NCBI RefSeq assembly: GCF_040105105.1
Contig: NZ_CP157676.1
Coordinates: 310,001-374,000 of the forward strand
Direction of reading: 5' to 3'
From: Polaromonas hydrogenivorans
Lineage (GTDB): Bacteria > Pseudomonadota > Gammaproteobacteria > Burkholderiales > Burkholderiaceae_C
DNA length: 64,000 nucleotides
A model generated the notes under the pieces. That model was given only the letters and a program-made list of their open reading frames with translations, was not told where the DNA came from and did no database searches. This document shows, piece after piece, positions 8,702 to 16,774 of the stretch (position 1 is its first letter; every line of letters begins with the position of its first letter). The translations under genes and the position numbers were made by a program.

Positions 8702-9045
8702 TCGGCCTGCCGGTGGGCACCCGCGTGTGGCTGGCCGCAGGCCTGACCGACATGCGCCGAGGCTTTGACGGCTTGGCCGCCTTGGCGCAAGGCGCGCTGG
8801 CCCAGGATCCCTTCTCGGGCCATGTGTTTGTCTTTCGGGGCCGGCGCGGCGACATCGTCAAACTCTTGTGGTGGGACGGCCAGGGCATGTGCCTGTTTGC
8901 CAAGCGCCTGGAGAAGGGTCGCTTCGTCTGGCCGCAGGCCGACGCCGGCGCGGTCTCGCTCACCCCGGCGCAGCTGTCCATGCTGCTCGAAGGCATTGAC
9001 TGGCGCATGCCGGTGCGCACTTGGCAGCCCACGCTCGCCGCCTGA
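8698..9045 (+). CDS. tnpB: IS66 TnpB
   Basis: The 115-residue product is a typical IS66 Orf2. It has [20 protein letters not shown] at the N-terminus, [19 protein letters not shown] in the centre, and LEKGRFVWP and MLLEGIDWR near the end. Length and all conserved blocks are normal, so the gene is intact. The biochemical role is not well defined, but the protein is needed for IS66 transposition. The start is the ATG of the ATGA overlap with tnpA. Confidence 0.95.
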   Translation: MIGLPVGTRVWLAAGLTDMRRGFDGLAALAQGALAQDPFSGHVFVFRGRRGDIVKLLWWDGQGMCLFAKRLEKGRFVWPQADAGAVSLTPAQLSMLLEGIDWRMPVRTWQPTLAA

Positions 9046-9179
9046 GGTGATGGACGGATGGTCCGCCCCCAAGGGGCGCGCGCAGGGAAGCGGGTGGACG
9101 CAACACCACATGCAAGGACTACCCGCAACCGTGAAACCCCTTCTGTTGGCGCGCCGGTTTTGCTGGCAAAGTGGTGTCC

Positions 9180-10139
9180 ATGAGTTCACACGCGCTGCTG
9201 CAACAAATCGAGGCTTTGGAGCAAGGCGTCGCGCAGCGTGACCTGGAGATCGGCGCGCTGCGCCTGGCCATCGACAAACTCACGCTGGAGTTGTTCCATC
9301 TCAGGCGCATGCGCTACGGGCGCTCCAGCGAGAAGGTGGACAGCGCGCAGTCAGCAGTAAAGGCGCCTGGCGCTGCACTCGTACCAAAGGGGGAAGCGGG
9401 TCAGGCCGTGCAAAGCGCCCCTGTCGTCGACCTTGAGGACGACCGCCACAAGCGCCAGGCGGCGGCCTGCCGCACCGCCCCCCGGCAGTTGCCCGGGCAC
9501 CTGCCGCGCCAGGAGGTGACGCACCTTCCATCGCCACAATGCACCTGCCCGGGGTGCGGAACCGCGCTGCGCCAGATTGGCCAGGATGCCTCGGAAGTGC
9601 TGGAGTACCAGCCCGGTGTCTTCAAGGTCATGCGCCACGTGCGCCCCAGGTTCGCGTGTGCCCAGTGCCACACGATCGTACAGGCGAGCGCGCCGAGCCG
9701 TCCGATCGAGCGCGGCTTGGCCGGCGCTGGCGTGATCACGCAGGTACTGGTGGGCAAGTTCTGCGACCACCTGCCGCTTTACCGCCAGAGCCAGATCTAC
9801 GCCCGCCAGGGCGTGGTGGTTGAGCGCTCCACGCTGGCGGACTGGGTGGCCGGCGCGGCGCGGCTGCTCCAGCCTTTGGCCAACGCCGTGCGCCGCTACG
9901 TCCTGAGCGCGGGCAAGATCCACACCGATGACACGCCCGTGCCAGTCCTGAGCCCGGGCCGGGGCACGACGCGCACGGCCCGGCTGTGGGTGTATGCGCG
10001 CGACGACCGTCCCGGCGGCGATGCGTCGCCGCCAGCGGTGTGGTTCGAGTATTCCCCGGACCGCAAGGGCGAGCATCCCAGGGGCCACTTGGCAGGCTTT
10101 GCCGGCACTTTGCAGGCCGACGCGTTCGCCGGTTATGTT
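9180..10139 (+). pseudogene. tnpC: IS66 TnpC transposase, N-terminal part (fragment 1 of 3)
   Basis: The first 320 residues of the DDE transposase are present. An N-terminal coiled segment (SSHALLQQIEALEQG, LRRMRYGRSSEKVD) is followed by a Cys-rich zinc-binding motif (CTCPGCG, CAQC) and the start of the catalytic domain, with IHTDDTPVPV holding the first catalytic Asp. The frame leaves IS66 sequence at FAGY and ends in foreign residues (VAAEFM, stop at 10157) contributed by the RIT1 inverted repeat. The sequence continues with FAGYDALFADG at 13539. A GTG nine bases upstream is an alternative start. Confidence 0.92.
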
Positions 10140-10163
10140 GCGGCAGAATTTATGTAGCGGCGG
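10125..10163 (+). repeat. RIT1 left terminal inverted repeat (39 bp)
   Basis: This is the exact reverse complement of 13484-13522. It contains ATGTTGCGGCAG and AATTTATGTAGCGG and starts with TTCGCCGG, which is also IS66 coding sequence. Confidence 0.95.
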
Positions 10164-10261
10164 TGGCCGGTTGTACAGGAAGCGAGTGGTATTTGTCGAC
10201 TGTTGACACAACATAGATTTCAGCGCCTTCTGACCTTCCAACCAACGTTCGGAGGTCTGCC

Positions 10262-11482
10262 ATGTCCAGGAAATCCACACACGCGAAGGTCGCAGGTAGT
10301 CGCCATCGCGAAGCGCCGTTCTTGCCGGAACGGGAGCGATATTTGCGCAACTGCGCGGATTCCGGCGCGACGCCAGGATCATTGACCATAAAGCGCAATG
10401 AACTCATTTGGATTGCTCGCCTTCTTCCCGCGACAGCGCCGCTAGGCATCGATATTGCTCAATTACATGAACTCGTGCAGCAGCGAGCATCGATGCATAC
10501 CGGCATCACAATGGGTACGCGAATGATCGTAGTCGCCAGACCGTGGCTGCGGTTCCTCGGCTGGTGGCGTGAACCAACCAAGGATCTTGCGTTTCAGGGC
10601 TTTCTCGACGGCTATATCAAATGGATGTGCGACGAACGAGGGTTCAGTCGATCCACAGTCGACCAATGGCAAGGAAGAATAAGGCAGTTCCTCCAGTGGT
10701 GCGAGGAGACGGGGCGGGATTTGAAGGGACTGCGGCCAACCGATATTGACGACTACTTCATTCGGAATGCGGCGCGCTGGGGGCGGATATCGATGAAGAC
10801 AATGACCGGGGCACTGCGCATATTTCTGCGTTACGCGGCAGCCCATGGTCTATGCGACTCCCGCCTTGCCACCGCACTGCGCACACCCCGCATGTACGCT
10901 CAGGAATCGTTGCCATCCGCGCCAGGATGGACCGACGTCCAACGGATTCTCGCCACGACCGAGACCGACAAGCCGGCCGACATCAGAAACCGCGCAATCC
11001 TGATGCTCCTGTCGATCTACGGCATGCGTCGCGGCGAGGTAGTTGCTTTGCGCCTCGATCAGGTGGACTGGGCTGGGCGAAAGTTGCATGTATTTCGTTT
11101 GAAACGCCGGCAGCCGCAGGTCTATCCGTTGTTGCCCACTGTCGCGCAAGCATTGGCCCGCTATATCGACACCGTGCGCCCGCACTGTTCTGCCCCAGAG
11201 ATATTCCTCAGGCTGAAAGCACCACAGCGGGCGTTGACCCCGGCGGCGCTATTCGACTTCGTCAATGGCAAGTTCAAAGCTCTGGGAATCGAGACAAAGC
11301 ATCGTGGCCCTCACGCATTGCGCCATGCTTGCGCTGCGCGGCTGGTCGCACAGGGATTGAGTTTCAAGGAAATCGGTCACCACCTTGGTCACCGAAGCGC
11401 ATCGGCCACGATGACCTATGCCAAGGTCGACATGCGTGCGCTGCGTGAAGTCGGCGACTTCGATCTGGGAGAGCTGTCATGA
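10262..11482 (+). CDS. RIT1 tyrosine recombinase A
   Basis: The 406-residue product is a phage-integrase-type tyrosine recombinase. The N-terminal SAM-like DNA-binding domain spans about 100-210 (GFLDGYIKWMC to LRIFLRYAAAHGLC). The catalytic domain carries Arg in YGMRRGEV (about 254), HALRH (about 351), LGHRS (about 374) and the nucleophile Tyr in MTYAKVD (about 385). All catalytic residues are present. The ATG follows TTCGGAGGTCTGCC. Its stop overlaps the next gene's ATG by 4 bp. In RIT elements the three recombinases are thought to act together. Confidence 0.92.
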   Translation: MSRKSTHAKVAGSRHREAPFLPERERYLRNCADSGATPGSLTIKRNELIWIARLLPATAPLGIDIAQLHELVQQRASMHTGITMGTRMIVVARPWLRFLGWWREPTKDLAFQGFLDGYIKWMCDERGFSRSTVDQWQGRIRQFLQWCEETGRDLKGLRPTDIDDYFIRNAARWGRISMKTMTGALRIFLRYAAAHGLCDSRLATALRTPRMYAQESLPSAPGWTDVQRILATTETDKPADIRNRAILMLLSIYGMRRGEVVALRLDQVDWAGRKLHVFRLKRRQPQVYPLLPTVAQALARYIDTVRPHCSAPEIFLRLKAPQRALTPAALFDFVNGKFKALGIETKHRGPHALRHACAARLVAQGLSFKEIGHHLGHRSASATMTYAKVDMRALREVGDFDLGELS

Positions 11483-12423
11483 AGCTGATCGATGTGGTGA
11501 CGGCATATGTGGTTATGCAACGGTCGCTGGGCATGCGATTCACCGCCGCTGACCGGCTCCTGCGGCAGTTTGCCCGTGAAATGGGCAATGTCGGCATGGC
11601 CGATGTCCGGCCTGAAGCTGTCGTGACGTTTCTGCAAGGAGCCGGGGCACTCACGGCCACATGGCGGCTCAAGTACAACGTGCTGTCGGGCTTATATCGG
11701 TTTGCCATCAGCCGGGGATACTGCGAGGCATGTCCACTTCCAACAAATGTGCCAAAACTGCCCCCATCCCAAACGCCCTATGTCTACTCGACGGGAGAGA
11801 TCCGCCGCCTGATAGACGCCACACCCTCGTTGTACAACTACCGCAGCCGACAGCAGGCATCCATGTTTCGGACTTTGATCTTGCTGCTGTATGGCAGCGG
11901 CTTGCGCATCGGCGAGGTGCTGCGGCTGACCATGCCCGATGTGGACTTGATCGACCGGATCATCATCGTGCGCGACACGAAGTTCTTCAAGACCCGTCTG
12001 GTGCCGATTGGCCCACAGCTATCTGCTGAACTGGCCGCTCATATGGATCGCCGCCGGCACCTGCCGATGCCGGCAGGAGAAAGTTCGCGCCTGTTCACCT
12101 CATACACAGGTCAGGGATGGCCTTATTCCCAGGTCATCACGTTGTTCCAGCGCCTGCGCCTTGCAGCTCACATCGAATGCCCAGAAGGGGAATTGCATCC
12201 ACCACGCCTGCATGATTTGCGCCATACCGCAGCGGTACATCGCGTTCTTGCATGGTATCGTGATGGCAAGGACGTGCAACGCCTGCTTCCGCAACTGGCG
12301 ACCTACCTGGGCCATGTAGACATCAAGTCGACCCAGCGATATTTGCGCATGACCCCGGAGCTGCTCGAAGAAGCAAGCCGCCGCTTCGCACGGTACGCGC
12401 AATGCGGAGATGATCATGAATGA
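11479..12423 (+). CDS. RIT1 tyrosine recombinase B
   Basis: The product has 314 residues. An N-terminal core-binding domain (YVVMQRSLGMRFTAADRLLR) precedes the catalytic domain with Arg in GSGLRIGEVLRL (about 142), HDLRHTAAVHR (about 244), LGHVD (about 276) and the nucleophile Tyr in STQRYLRMTPEL (about 287). The GKDVQRLLPQLATYLGH segment and TPELLEEAS ending are hallmarks of the middle recombinase of RIT trios. All catalytic residues are seen. It overlaps both neighbours (ATGA upstream, 14 bp downstream), indicating one mRNA with translational coupling. Confidence 0.92.
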   Translation: MKLIDVVTAYVVMQRSLGMRFTAADRLLRQFAREMGNVGMADVRPEAVVTFLQGAGALTATWRLKYNVLSGLYRFAISRGYCEACPLPTNVPKLPPSQTPYVYSTGEIRRLIDATPSLYNYRSRQQASMFRTLILLLYGSGLRIGEVLRLTMPDVDLIDRIIIVRDTKFFKTRLVPIGPQLSAELAAHMDRRRHLPMPAGESSRLFTSYTGQGWPYSQVITLFQRLRLAAHIECPEGELHPPRLHDLRHTAAVHRVLAWYRDGKDVQRLLPQLATYLGHVDIKSTQRYLRMTPELLEEASRRFARYAQCGDDHE

Positions 12424-13414
12424 CCGGAACCTGCTTGGCCCGTGGATCCGACGCTTCCTGCTCGAACATATGGTGGCGGAACGCAACTTCTCGCTTAACA
12501 CCCAGGCCAGCTACCGCGACACGTTGACTTTACTGTTGCCTTTCTCGGCCAAGATCGGTGGTTTCGCAATCGACCGAATGACAGTTGAGGATATCTCGCC
12601 AGCCGTCGTGCGCCGGTTTCTGGACCATGTCGAATATGATCGGCATTGCAGCAGCGCCACGCGCAATCTGCGGCTGAGCGCGATCCACTCGCTGGCACGC
12701 TTCATCGGAATGCATTCGCCAGTTCATCTGTCCTGGTGCGGCGATGTAAGGTCAATCCCTTTCAAAAAAACAGCCAAGACCCTGGTCGGCTATCTAGAGA
12801 AGCCGGAGATGGACGCATTGCTGGCATCGCCAGACCGCCGCACGGCAATGGGCGCACGCGACTATGCCTTGCTCCTGTTCCTGTACAACAGCGGAGCACA
12901 TGCCGACGAAGCCGCGAAGTTGACCATCGGACGTTTGCAGCTCAGTGAGCCGGCATCGGTTCGCATACTTGGCAAAGGAAACAAGACACGGGTTTGTCCG
13001 CTATGGCCAGCAACGGCGTCCGTTCTGACACGACTCGTAGCCGGACGCAGTGCGAACGATACCGTATTTCTTGGGCGGACCAATCAGCCGATGACACGGT
13101 TCGGCGTACATCGTATCGTCACCCAATATGGCGAGCATGCGGCTAAATCTCTCGTTACGATGAAAGGAAAGCATATCAGCCCGCACTCGGTCAGGCACAC
13201 GACGGCCGTTCACCTGCTGCGCGCTGGGGTCGATATCAACACGATCCGAGCATGGCTGGGACATGTCTCCCTTGATACAACAAACATCTACGCCGAAGTT
13301 GACCTGGAGATGAAGGCAAAAGCGCTTGCCAGCGTGGATATCTCGGGACTGCCTGCAGCGGCACGCCGTTCGACCGCGCTGCCTTCGCTGATGACGTTTC
13401 TGAAGCAACTATAG
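12410..13414 (+). CDS. RIT1 tyrosine recombinase C (first catalytic Arg replaced by His)
   Basis: The product has 334 residues, or 332 from the ATG at 12416. The N-terminal binding domain (MVAERNFSLNTQASYRDTL) and the catalytic fold of XerC/D-type recombinases are clear. The second Arg box HSVRHTTAVHLL (about 257), LGHVS, and the nucleophile Tyr in TTNIYAEVD (about 294) are present. The box that normally reads GAR-x-x-E is GAHADE here, so the first catalytic Arg is His. The equivalent protein of RIT2 keeps the Arg. Either the subunit is catalytically impaired or it has a structural role. Third gene of the trio. Confidence 0.9.
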   Translation: MIMNDRNLLGPWIRRFLLEHMVAERNFSLNTQASYRDTLTLLLPFSAKIGGFAIDRMTVEDISPAVVRRFLDHVEYDRHCSSATRNLRLSAIHSLARFIGMHSPVHLSWCGDVRSIPFKKTAKTLVGYLEKPEMDALLASPDRRTAMGARDYALLLFLYNSGAHADEAAKLTIGRLQLSEPASVRILGKGNKTRVCPLWPATASVLTRLVAGRSANDTVFLGRTNQPMTRFGVHRIVTQYGEHAAKSLVTMKGKHISPHSVRHTTAVHLLRAGVDINTIRAWLGHVSLDTTNIYAEVDLEMKAKALASVDISGLPAAARRSTALPSLMTFLKQL

Positions 13415-13483
13415 TTTGGAGGCGATATCTTATGTGCGGGAACGCGAGTCAGCTCTCATTGGCGGATTCCTGACTCGATCCCG

Positions 13484-13522
13484 CCGCCGCTACATAAATT
13501 CTGCCGCAACATAACCGGCGAA
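13484..13522 (-). repeat. RIT1 right terminal inverted repeat (39 bp)
   Basis: Exact reverse complement of the left repeat at 10125-10163. It ends in CCGGCGAA, the inverted copy of the flanking target sequence. Confidence 0.95.
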
Positions 13523-13546
13523 ATGTTGTGCACAACATTTCGCCGG
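13515..13546. repeat. Perfect 32 bp palindrome at RIT1 right junction
   Basis: The order is CCGGCGAA, then ATGTTGTG, then CACAACAT, then TTCGCCGG: an inverted copy of the target, a 16 bp self-complementary spacer, and the direct target copy that belongs to IS66 tnpC. The half-spacer shares ATGTTG with the inner part of the element's own inverted repeat. A palindrome with the same plan is found at the RIT2 right junction. Confidence 0.95.
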
Positions 13547-13601
13547 CTACGACGCCTTGTTTGCCGATGGCCAGGTCGTCGAGGCTGCTTGCTGGGCTCA
13601 T
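13539..13601 (+). pseudogene. tnpC: IS66 TnpC transposase, central fragment (fragment 2 of 3)
   Basis: About 56-63 bases of tnpC survive between the two RIT elements. Read in frame they give FAGYDALFADGQVVEAACWAH, a diagnostic part of the IS66 catalytic domain. The fragment starts at TTCGCCGG and ends at GGCTCAT (13595-13601), which is also the outer end of the RIT2 inverted repeat. It connects in frame to fragment 3 at 18179. Confidence 0.9.
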
Positions 13602-13622
13602 TATCCCGAGTGCAGTTTTATC
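13595..13622 (+). repeat. RIT2 left terminal inverted repeat (28 bp)
   Basis: Exact reverse complement of 18131-18158. It starts with GGCTCAT (IS66 sequence) followed by TATCCCGAGTGCAG. Confidence 0.93.
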
Positions 13623-13682
13623 TTGAGGAAAGCCAGTTGCCTGCAGCGTTCATGCGGTCGATCTATGGCCGAACTCCACATA

Positions 13683-14784
13683 CTCACCAGTCAGTAATAT
13701 AGGAGACAGAAGGATGGCGGAAAAATGACTTCACCAGGGCTGGGTCGTTCGCGATGTTTTGCATCTGCGCATCCACGCGGCACTGCAGGTTTTCACCCGC
13801 CTTCAGCGGTGAGCGCGCCACACCCGTACGCTTGGCGTGGCTCCATACCAGTTCGTCTGGATTGAGGTCTGGGGCATAACCGGGCAAGAAGTGAAGCGTC
13901 AGTTTCCCGTGAGTGCTGGCCACATACTCCTTGACGCACGCTGACTTGTGGGCAGGCAGTCCATCGACCACCAGACGCACTGGTTTTTTGCGCCGGCGCA
14001 TCAATTTCTTGAGCAACTGGGCGAACAATTCCCCCGTCAAACCGCCTTTGTAAGTGGCAAACCAGAAAGCACCTTTGGCGCTGATGGCCGATGCTGCACT
14101 GATGCTCTGGCGTTGCCCTGGGCGCTCAACCACCGGGGTTTGCCCACGGGGTGCCCAGGTCTTGCCATGCACTGCATCGGCCCGAAAGCCGGACTCGTCC
14201 CAGAACAAAATGTCGGCCCCGCTGCCTCGGGCTTCATTCGCAATGGCCGGGTATGTCTGGCTTTTCCAGCGCGCTACCGCGTCAGGGTCGCGCTGGTAAG
14301 CGCGCTCCAAGGGTTTTTGCGCTGTCAACCCCAAGCGCGCCAGTAGCGCCCCAATGCTGGCCAGCGAAAGGGATACTTCAAAGCGCTCCAGCACAAGCTC
14401 TTGCACGATTTGGCGCGTCCATAGTCCGAAGTCAAAACCGTACTGGTCGGGGCGCTTGCCATTGACCCAGCGAAAAACCTGGCGTTCTTGCGCGGGGGTG
14501 AGCTTGCGCGGTCGCCCCGTCCCTTTGCTCGAACGCAGTGCCCGCAGTCCTCGTCCGCGCCCCTTGACCATCGCACGGCACTTGTAGCCCCACGAACGAT
14601 GCATACCCAGCGATGCGGCTACATCGCCAGGATGCTCGCCTTCGTTCATGCGTTGCACCGCCAGAACCCGCATTTCCTCCAGCGTGTTGTGGGCCAATTT
14701 GCGTCCGTCTCGTTTCATGCCACGTAGGAGAAATATCGAACGACACAGTTCCCAAATTTGTACGCTTAATTACTGACTGGTGAG
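13683..14784 (-). mobile_element. IS630-family insertion sequence inside RIT2
   Basis: The 1102 bp element has perfect 16 bp terminal inverted repeats: CTCACCAGTCAGTAAT at 13683-13698 and ATTACTGACTGGTGAG at 14769-14784. It is flanked by a TA dinucleotide on both sides (13681-13682 and 14785-14786), the target duplication of the IS630/Tc1/mariner superfamily. It encodes a single intact transposase. It lies between the RIT2 left end and the third RIT2 recombinase gene and so is the innermost and probably youngest layer. Confidence 0.95.
13684..14718 (-). CDS. IS630-family transposase
   Basis: The 344-residue DDE transposase has an N-terminal HTH (GEHPGDVAASLGMHRSWGYK) and a second winged region (TGRPRKLTPAQERQVFRW). 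The catalytic residues are the Asp in ILFWDESGFR, the Asp in LVVDGLPAHKS, and the Glu in YAPDLNPDELVWSHAKR. The length is normal for the family and no frameshift is seen, so the gene is probably active. The stop codon lies inside the left terminal inverted repeat. The product cuts and pastes the element into TA targets. Confidence 0.95.
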   Translation of the reverse strand: MKRDGRKLAHNTLEEMRVLAVQRMNEGEHPGDVAASLGMHRSWGYKCRAMVKGRGRGLRALRSSKGTGRPRKLTPAQERQVFRWVNGKRPDQYGFDFGLWTRQIVQELVLERFEVSLSLASIGALLARLGLTAQKPLERAYQRDPDAVARWKSQTYPAIANEARGSGADILFWDESGFRADAVHGKTWAPRGQTPVVERPGQRQSISAASAISAKGAFWFATYKGGLTGELFAQLLKKLMRRRKKPVRLVVDGLPAHKSACVKEYVASTHGKLTLHFLPGYAPDLNPDELVWSHAKRTGVARSPLKAGENLQCRVDAQMQNIANDPALVKSFFRHPSVSYITDW

Positions 14785-14798
14785 TAAGTTTGGATAGC

Positions 14799-15809
14799 TC
14801 ACAGGGACTGCAAGAACGCGAGCAGGTTGGCCTTGGGCTTCCATGCCTTCGCGTTTGCCGGCTCGATACCGGCCTTCTTCCAGAAAGCCTCCATGGCTTC
14901 TTGCTTCATCTGCAGGTTGGTCGTGATGTAGCGGCCGGTCGTGGCGACGCTGGTGTGGCCGAGGTAGTCGCGGATCACCGTCACGTCGGTTCCCGACTGC
15001 AACAGCGCCACGGCGCAGCTGTGGCGCAGGACATGCGGCGTGATGCGTTTGCGCCGCAGCACGGGGTTGTCGCGAGCCGCCGCCGCCGCGTGCTTGCTGA
15101 GAATGTAGGCAACGCCGTCGCGCGTCAGAGGCTGGCCATGGCGATTGAGGAATACGCACTGCCCGCTGGCAGCATCTGACATACCGCGCAGTCGGTGCAG
15201 CGCGTTGGCCGTCTCGGTCCACAGCGGCAACAGCCGCTCTTTCCTGCCCTTGCCACGCAGGCGAACCTGCCTGGGTGCGGCCAATTGCAGATCGTCCCAC
15301 CGAAGCCCGGTGGCCTCGCTGACCCGGGCACCACAGTTGTACAGGAAGAGCAGCAGCGCGCGGTCGCGCCATCCGTCGAAGGTGCGCTGGTCGGGCATGC
15401 CAATGATCAGGCGGGCGTCCTCTACCTCAAGGTAGGTCGCCGGTCGCTGCCGCGCCTTCTTCGCCGGGATGGCCAACACCCGCACGAACTGCTGTGAGTG
15501 CGCCAGATCGTTGCGCAGCAAGTGCTTGAAGAAGCTGCGGATCGCCGCCCGGCGGCAATTGCGTGTGGCTGCTGAATTTGATCGCTGCGCCTCGATGTGA
15601 TCCAGGAATCGCGTCACCGCGTCGGCGTCGATGTCGCCGATCTGCAAGGAGGCAATCCCTTGGCCGCGCTGCTCGGCGACAAACTTGAACAGCATCGTCA
15701 ACGCATCGCGGTACGCTCGGATCGTGTGAACGCTGGCACCTCGCTGCTTGGGCAGGTACTGCGTGAAGTACGACTGCACATAAGCGAACAGCGACGGCAC
15801 GCGGCTCAT
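14799..15809 (-). CDS. RIT2 tyrosine recombinase C
   Basis: The product has 336 residues. The N-terminal core-binding domain spans about 15-110 (QYLPKQRGASVHTIRAYRDA). The catalytic domain carries Arg in YNCGARVSEATGL, HVLRHSCAVALL, LGHTSVATTG and the nucleophile Tyr in GRYITTNLQMK, so the full set is present, unlike its RIT1 counterpart. The C-terminal tail EAMEAFWKKAGIE is typical of the third RIT recombinase. Its start overlaps the stop of recombinase B by 4 bp. The 3' end lies 14 bp from the IS630 insertion, which did not damage it. Confidence 0.92.
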   Translation of the reverse strand: MSRVPSLFAYVQSYFTQYLPKQRGASVHTIRAYRDALTMLFKFVAEQRGQGIASLQIGDIDADAVTRFLDHIEAQRSNSAATRNCRRAAIRSFFKHLLRNDLAHSQQFVRVLAIPAKKARQRPATYLEVEDARLIIGMPDQRTFDGWRDRALLLFLYNCGARVSEATGLRWDDLQLAAPRQVRLRGKGRKERLLPLWTETANALHRLRGMSDAASGQCVFLNRHGQPLTRDGVAYILSKHAAAAARDNPVLRRKRITPHVLRHSCAVALLQSGTDVTVIRDYLGHTSVATTGRYITTNLQMKQEAMEAFWKKAGIEPANAKAWKPKANLLAFLQSL

Positions 15810-16774
15810 GGCAGGCGGCGTTTGCTGCGCGAGTGCTGCTCGAAGCGCTGGCTCGCAAGTTGCAATAGCTCAGGCGTGGCCTTGAGGTATACCTGCGTAC
15901 CAAGGACGCTCTGGTGTCCGAGATAGGCCGACAGCCACGGCAGCTTCGCGTGCACGTCCACGCCTTCGACGGCCCAGGCGGTCAGCCGATGCACGGCAAA
16001 GGCATGCCTGAACTCGTAAGGCCTGGCGCCCGAGCGACCGCGTGGCGGCTTCAAGCCGAGATCGCGTAGCAGACCTCGCAACGCCTCCGAGGCCGCACGC
16101 ACGGTGAGCGCTGATCCATCGCGACGGATGAACAGTGTCAAGGGGTCGTCGGCACCGCTTGCCGCCAGGACTTCCTCGCGTTGGCGCAGGTAGTGACGGA
16201 GTTCGAGGACCAGATCTTCGCGGATCGCCAGGATGCGCGAGCGCCCTTTGCTTCGTTGCACTGTCAGGACGGCTCTGCGCAGATCCACGTCGGCCAGGTG
16301 CAGCTTGGTGGCCTCGCCCAGCCGCATCCCGGTGCAGTACAGCACGAGCGTGAGCGCGCGCAACATCGCCCCCCACATGTTTCGACCCTCGTGCCTCGTG
16401 GCGGCGTCCAATAAGACAAGCACCTCTTCGCGGCTGAAGATATAGGGCACAAACACCGACTCCTTGACCGGTGCCACCGCGTGATCGGGGACAAAGCCAT
16501 GCGGATCGCTGCGGCGGCGGAAGAGGCACAACTGGCGCACCACGCCGAACTCGTTGCCCACCGTGATGGCCTTGCGGCCCTCGATTCGCGTTGCCCACTG
16601 CGTCACCGCCTGGTCCAACGCCACCGGCCGTTCGCCGTACTGGTCACGCACGAAGCGCACGAAACTGTTGAGCACGAACTCGGCGCGGCCGTAGCCCATG
16701 CCCATGGCCCGCTTGAACGCCAGGAACTGCGTTGCGTCGTGGGCCAGGATGTCGGCGGTAACCTTTGTGTTCAT
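15806..16774 (-). CDS. RIT2 tyrosine recombinase B
   Basis: The product has 322 residues. The N-terminal domain reads FLAFKRAMGMGYGRAEFVLN. The catalytic residues are Arg in YCTGMRLGEATKL, the second box FRHAFAVHRLTAW, LGHQS, and the nucleophile Tyr in TQVYLKATPELL. The segment VHAKLPWLSAYLGH and the TPELLQLAS ending match the middle recombinase of RIT1. The gene overlaps both neighbours by 4 bp (ATGA), giving a single translationally coupled operon. It looks intact. Confidence 0.92.
   Translation of the reverse strand: MNTKVTADILAHDATQFLAFKRAMGMGYGRAEFVLNSFVRFVRDQYGERPVALDQAVTQWATRIEGRKAITVGNEFGVVRQLCLFRRRSDPHGFVPDHAVAPVKESVFVPYIFSREEVLVLLDAATRHEGRNMWGAMLRALTLVLYCTGMRLGEATKLHLADVDLRRAVLTVQRSKGRSRILAIREDLVLELRHYLRQREEVLAASGADDPLTLFIRRDGSALTVRAASEALRGLLRDLGLKPPRGRSGARPYEFRHAFAVHRLTAWAVEGVDVHAKLPWLSAYLGHQSVLGTQVYLKATPELLQLASQRFEQHSRSKRRLP

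Larger units (their letters stand above)
10125..13538 (+). mobile_element. RIT1: recombinase-in-trio element
   Basis: Three overlapping tyrosine recombinase genes fill the element, the hallmark of RIT elements. The ends are a perfect 39 bp inverted repeat (10125-10163 and 13484-13522). The outer 8 bp, TTCGCCGG, equal the IS66 tnpC sequence at the insertion point (copy at 13539-13546). Between the right inverted repeat and that copy is a 16 bp self-complementary spacer, ATGTTGTGCACAACAT, so the right junction forms one perfect 32 bp palindrome. The element is inserted in the FAGYDAL codons of tnpC. Rejoining the flanks at TTCGCCGG restores the transposase frame. Confidence 0.9.

Noticed and set aside
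8263..9189. Antisense frame of 308 codons over IS66 tnpA/tnpB
   Set aside because: Shadow of two recognisable IS66 genes.
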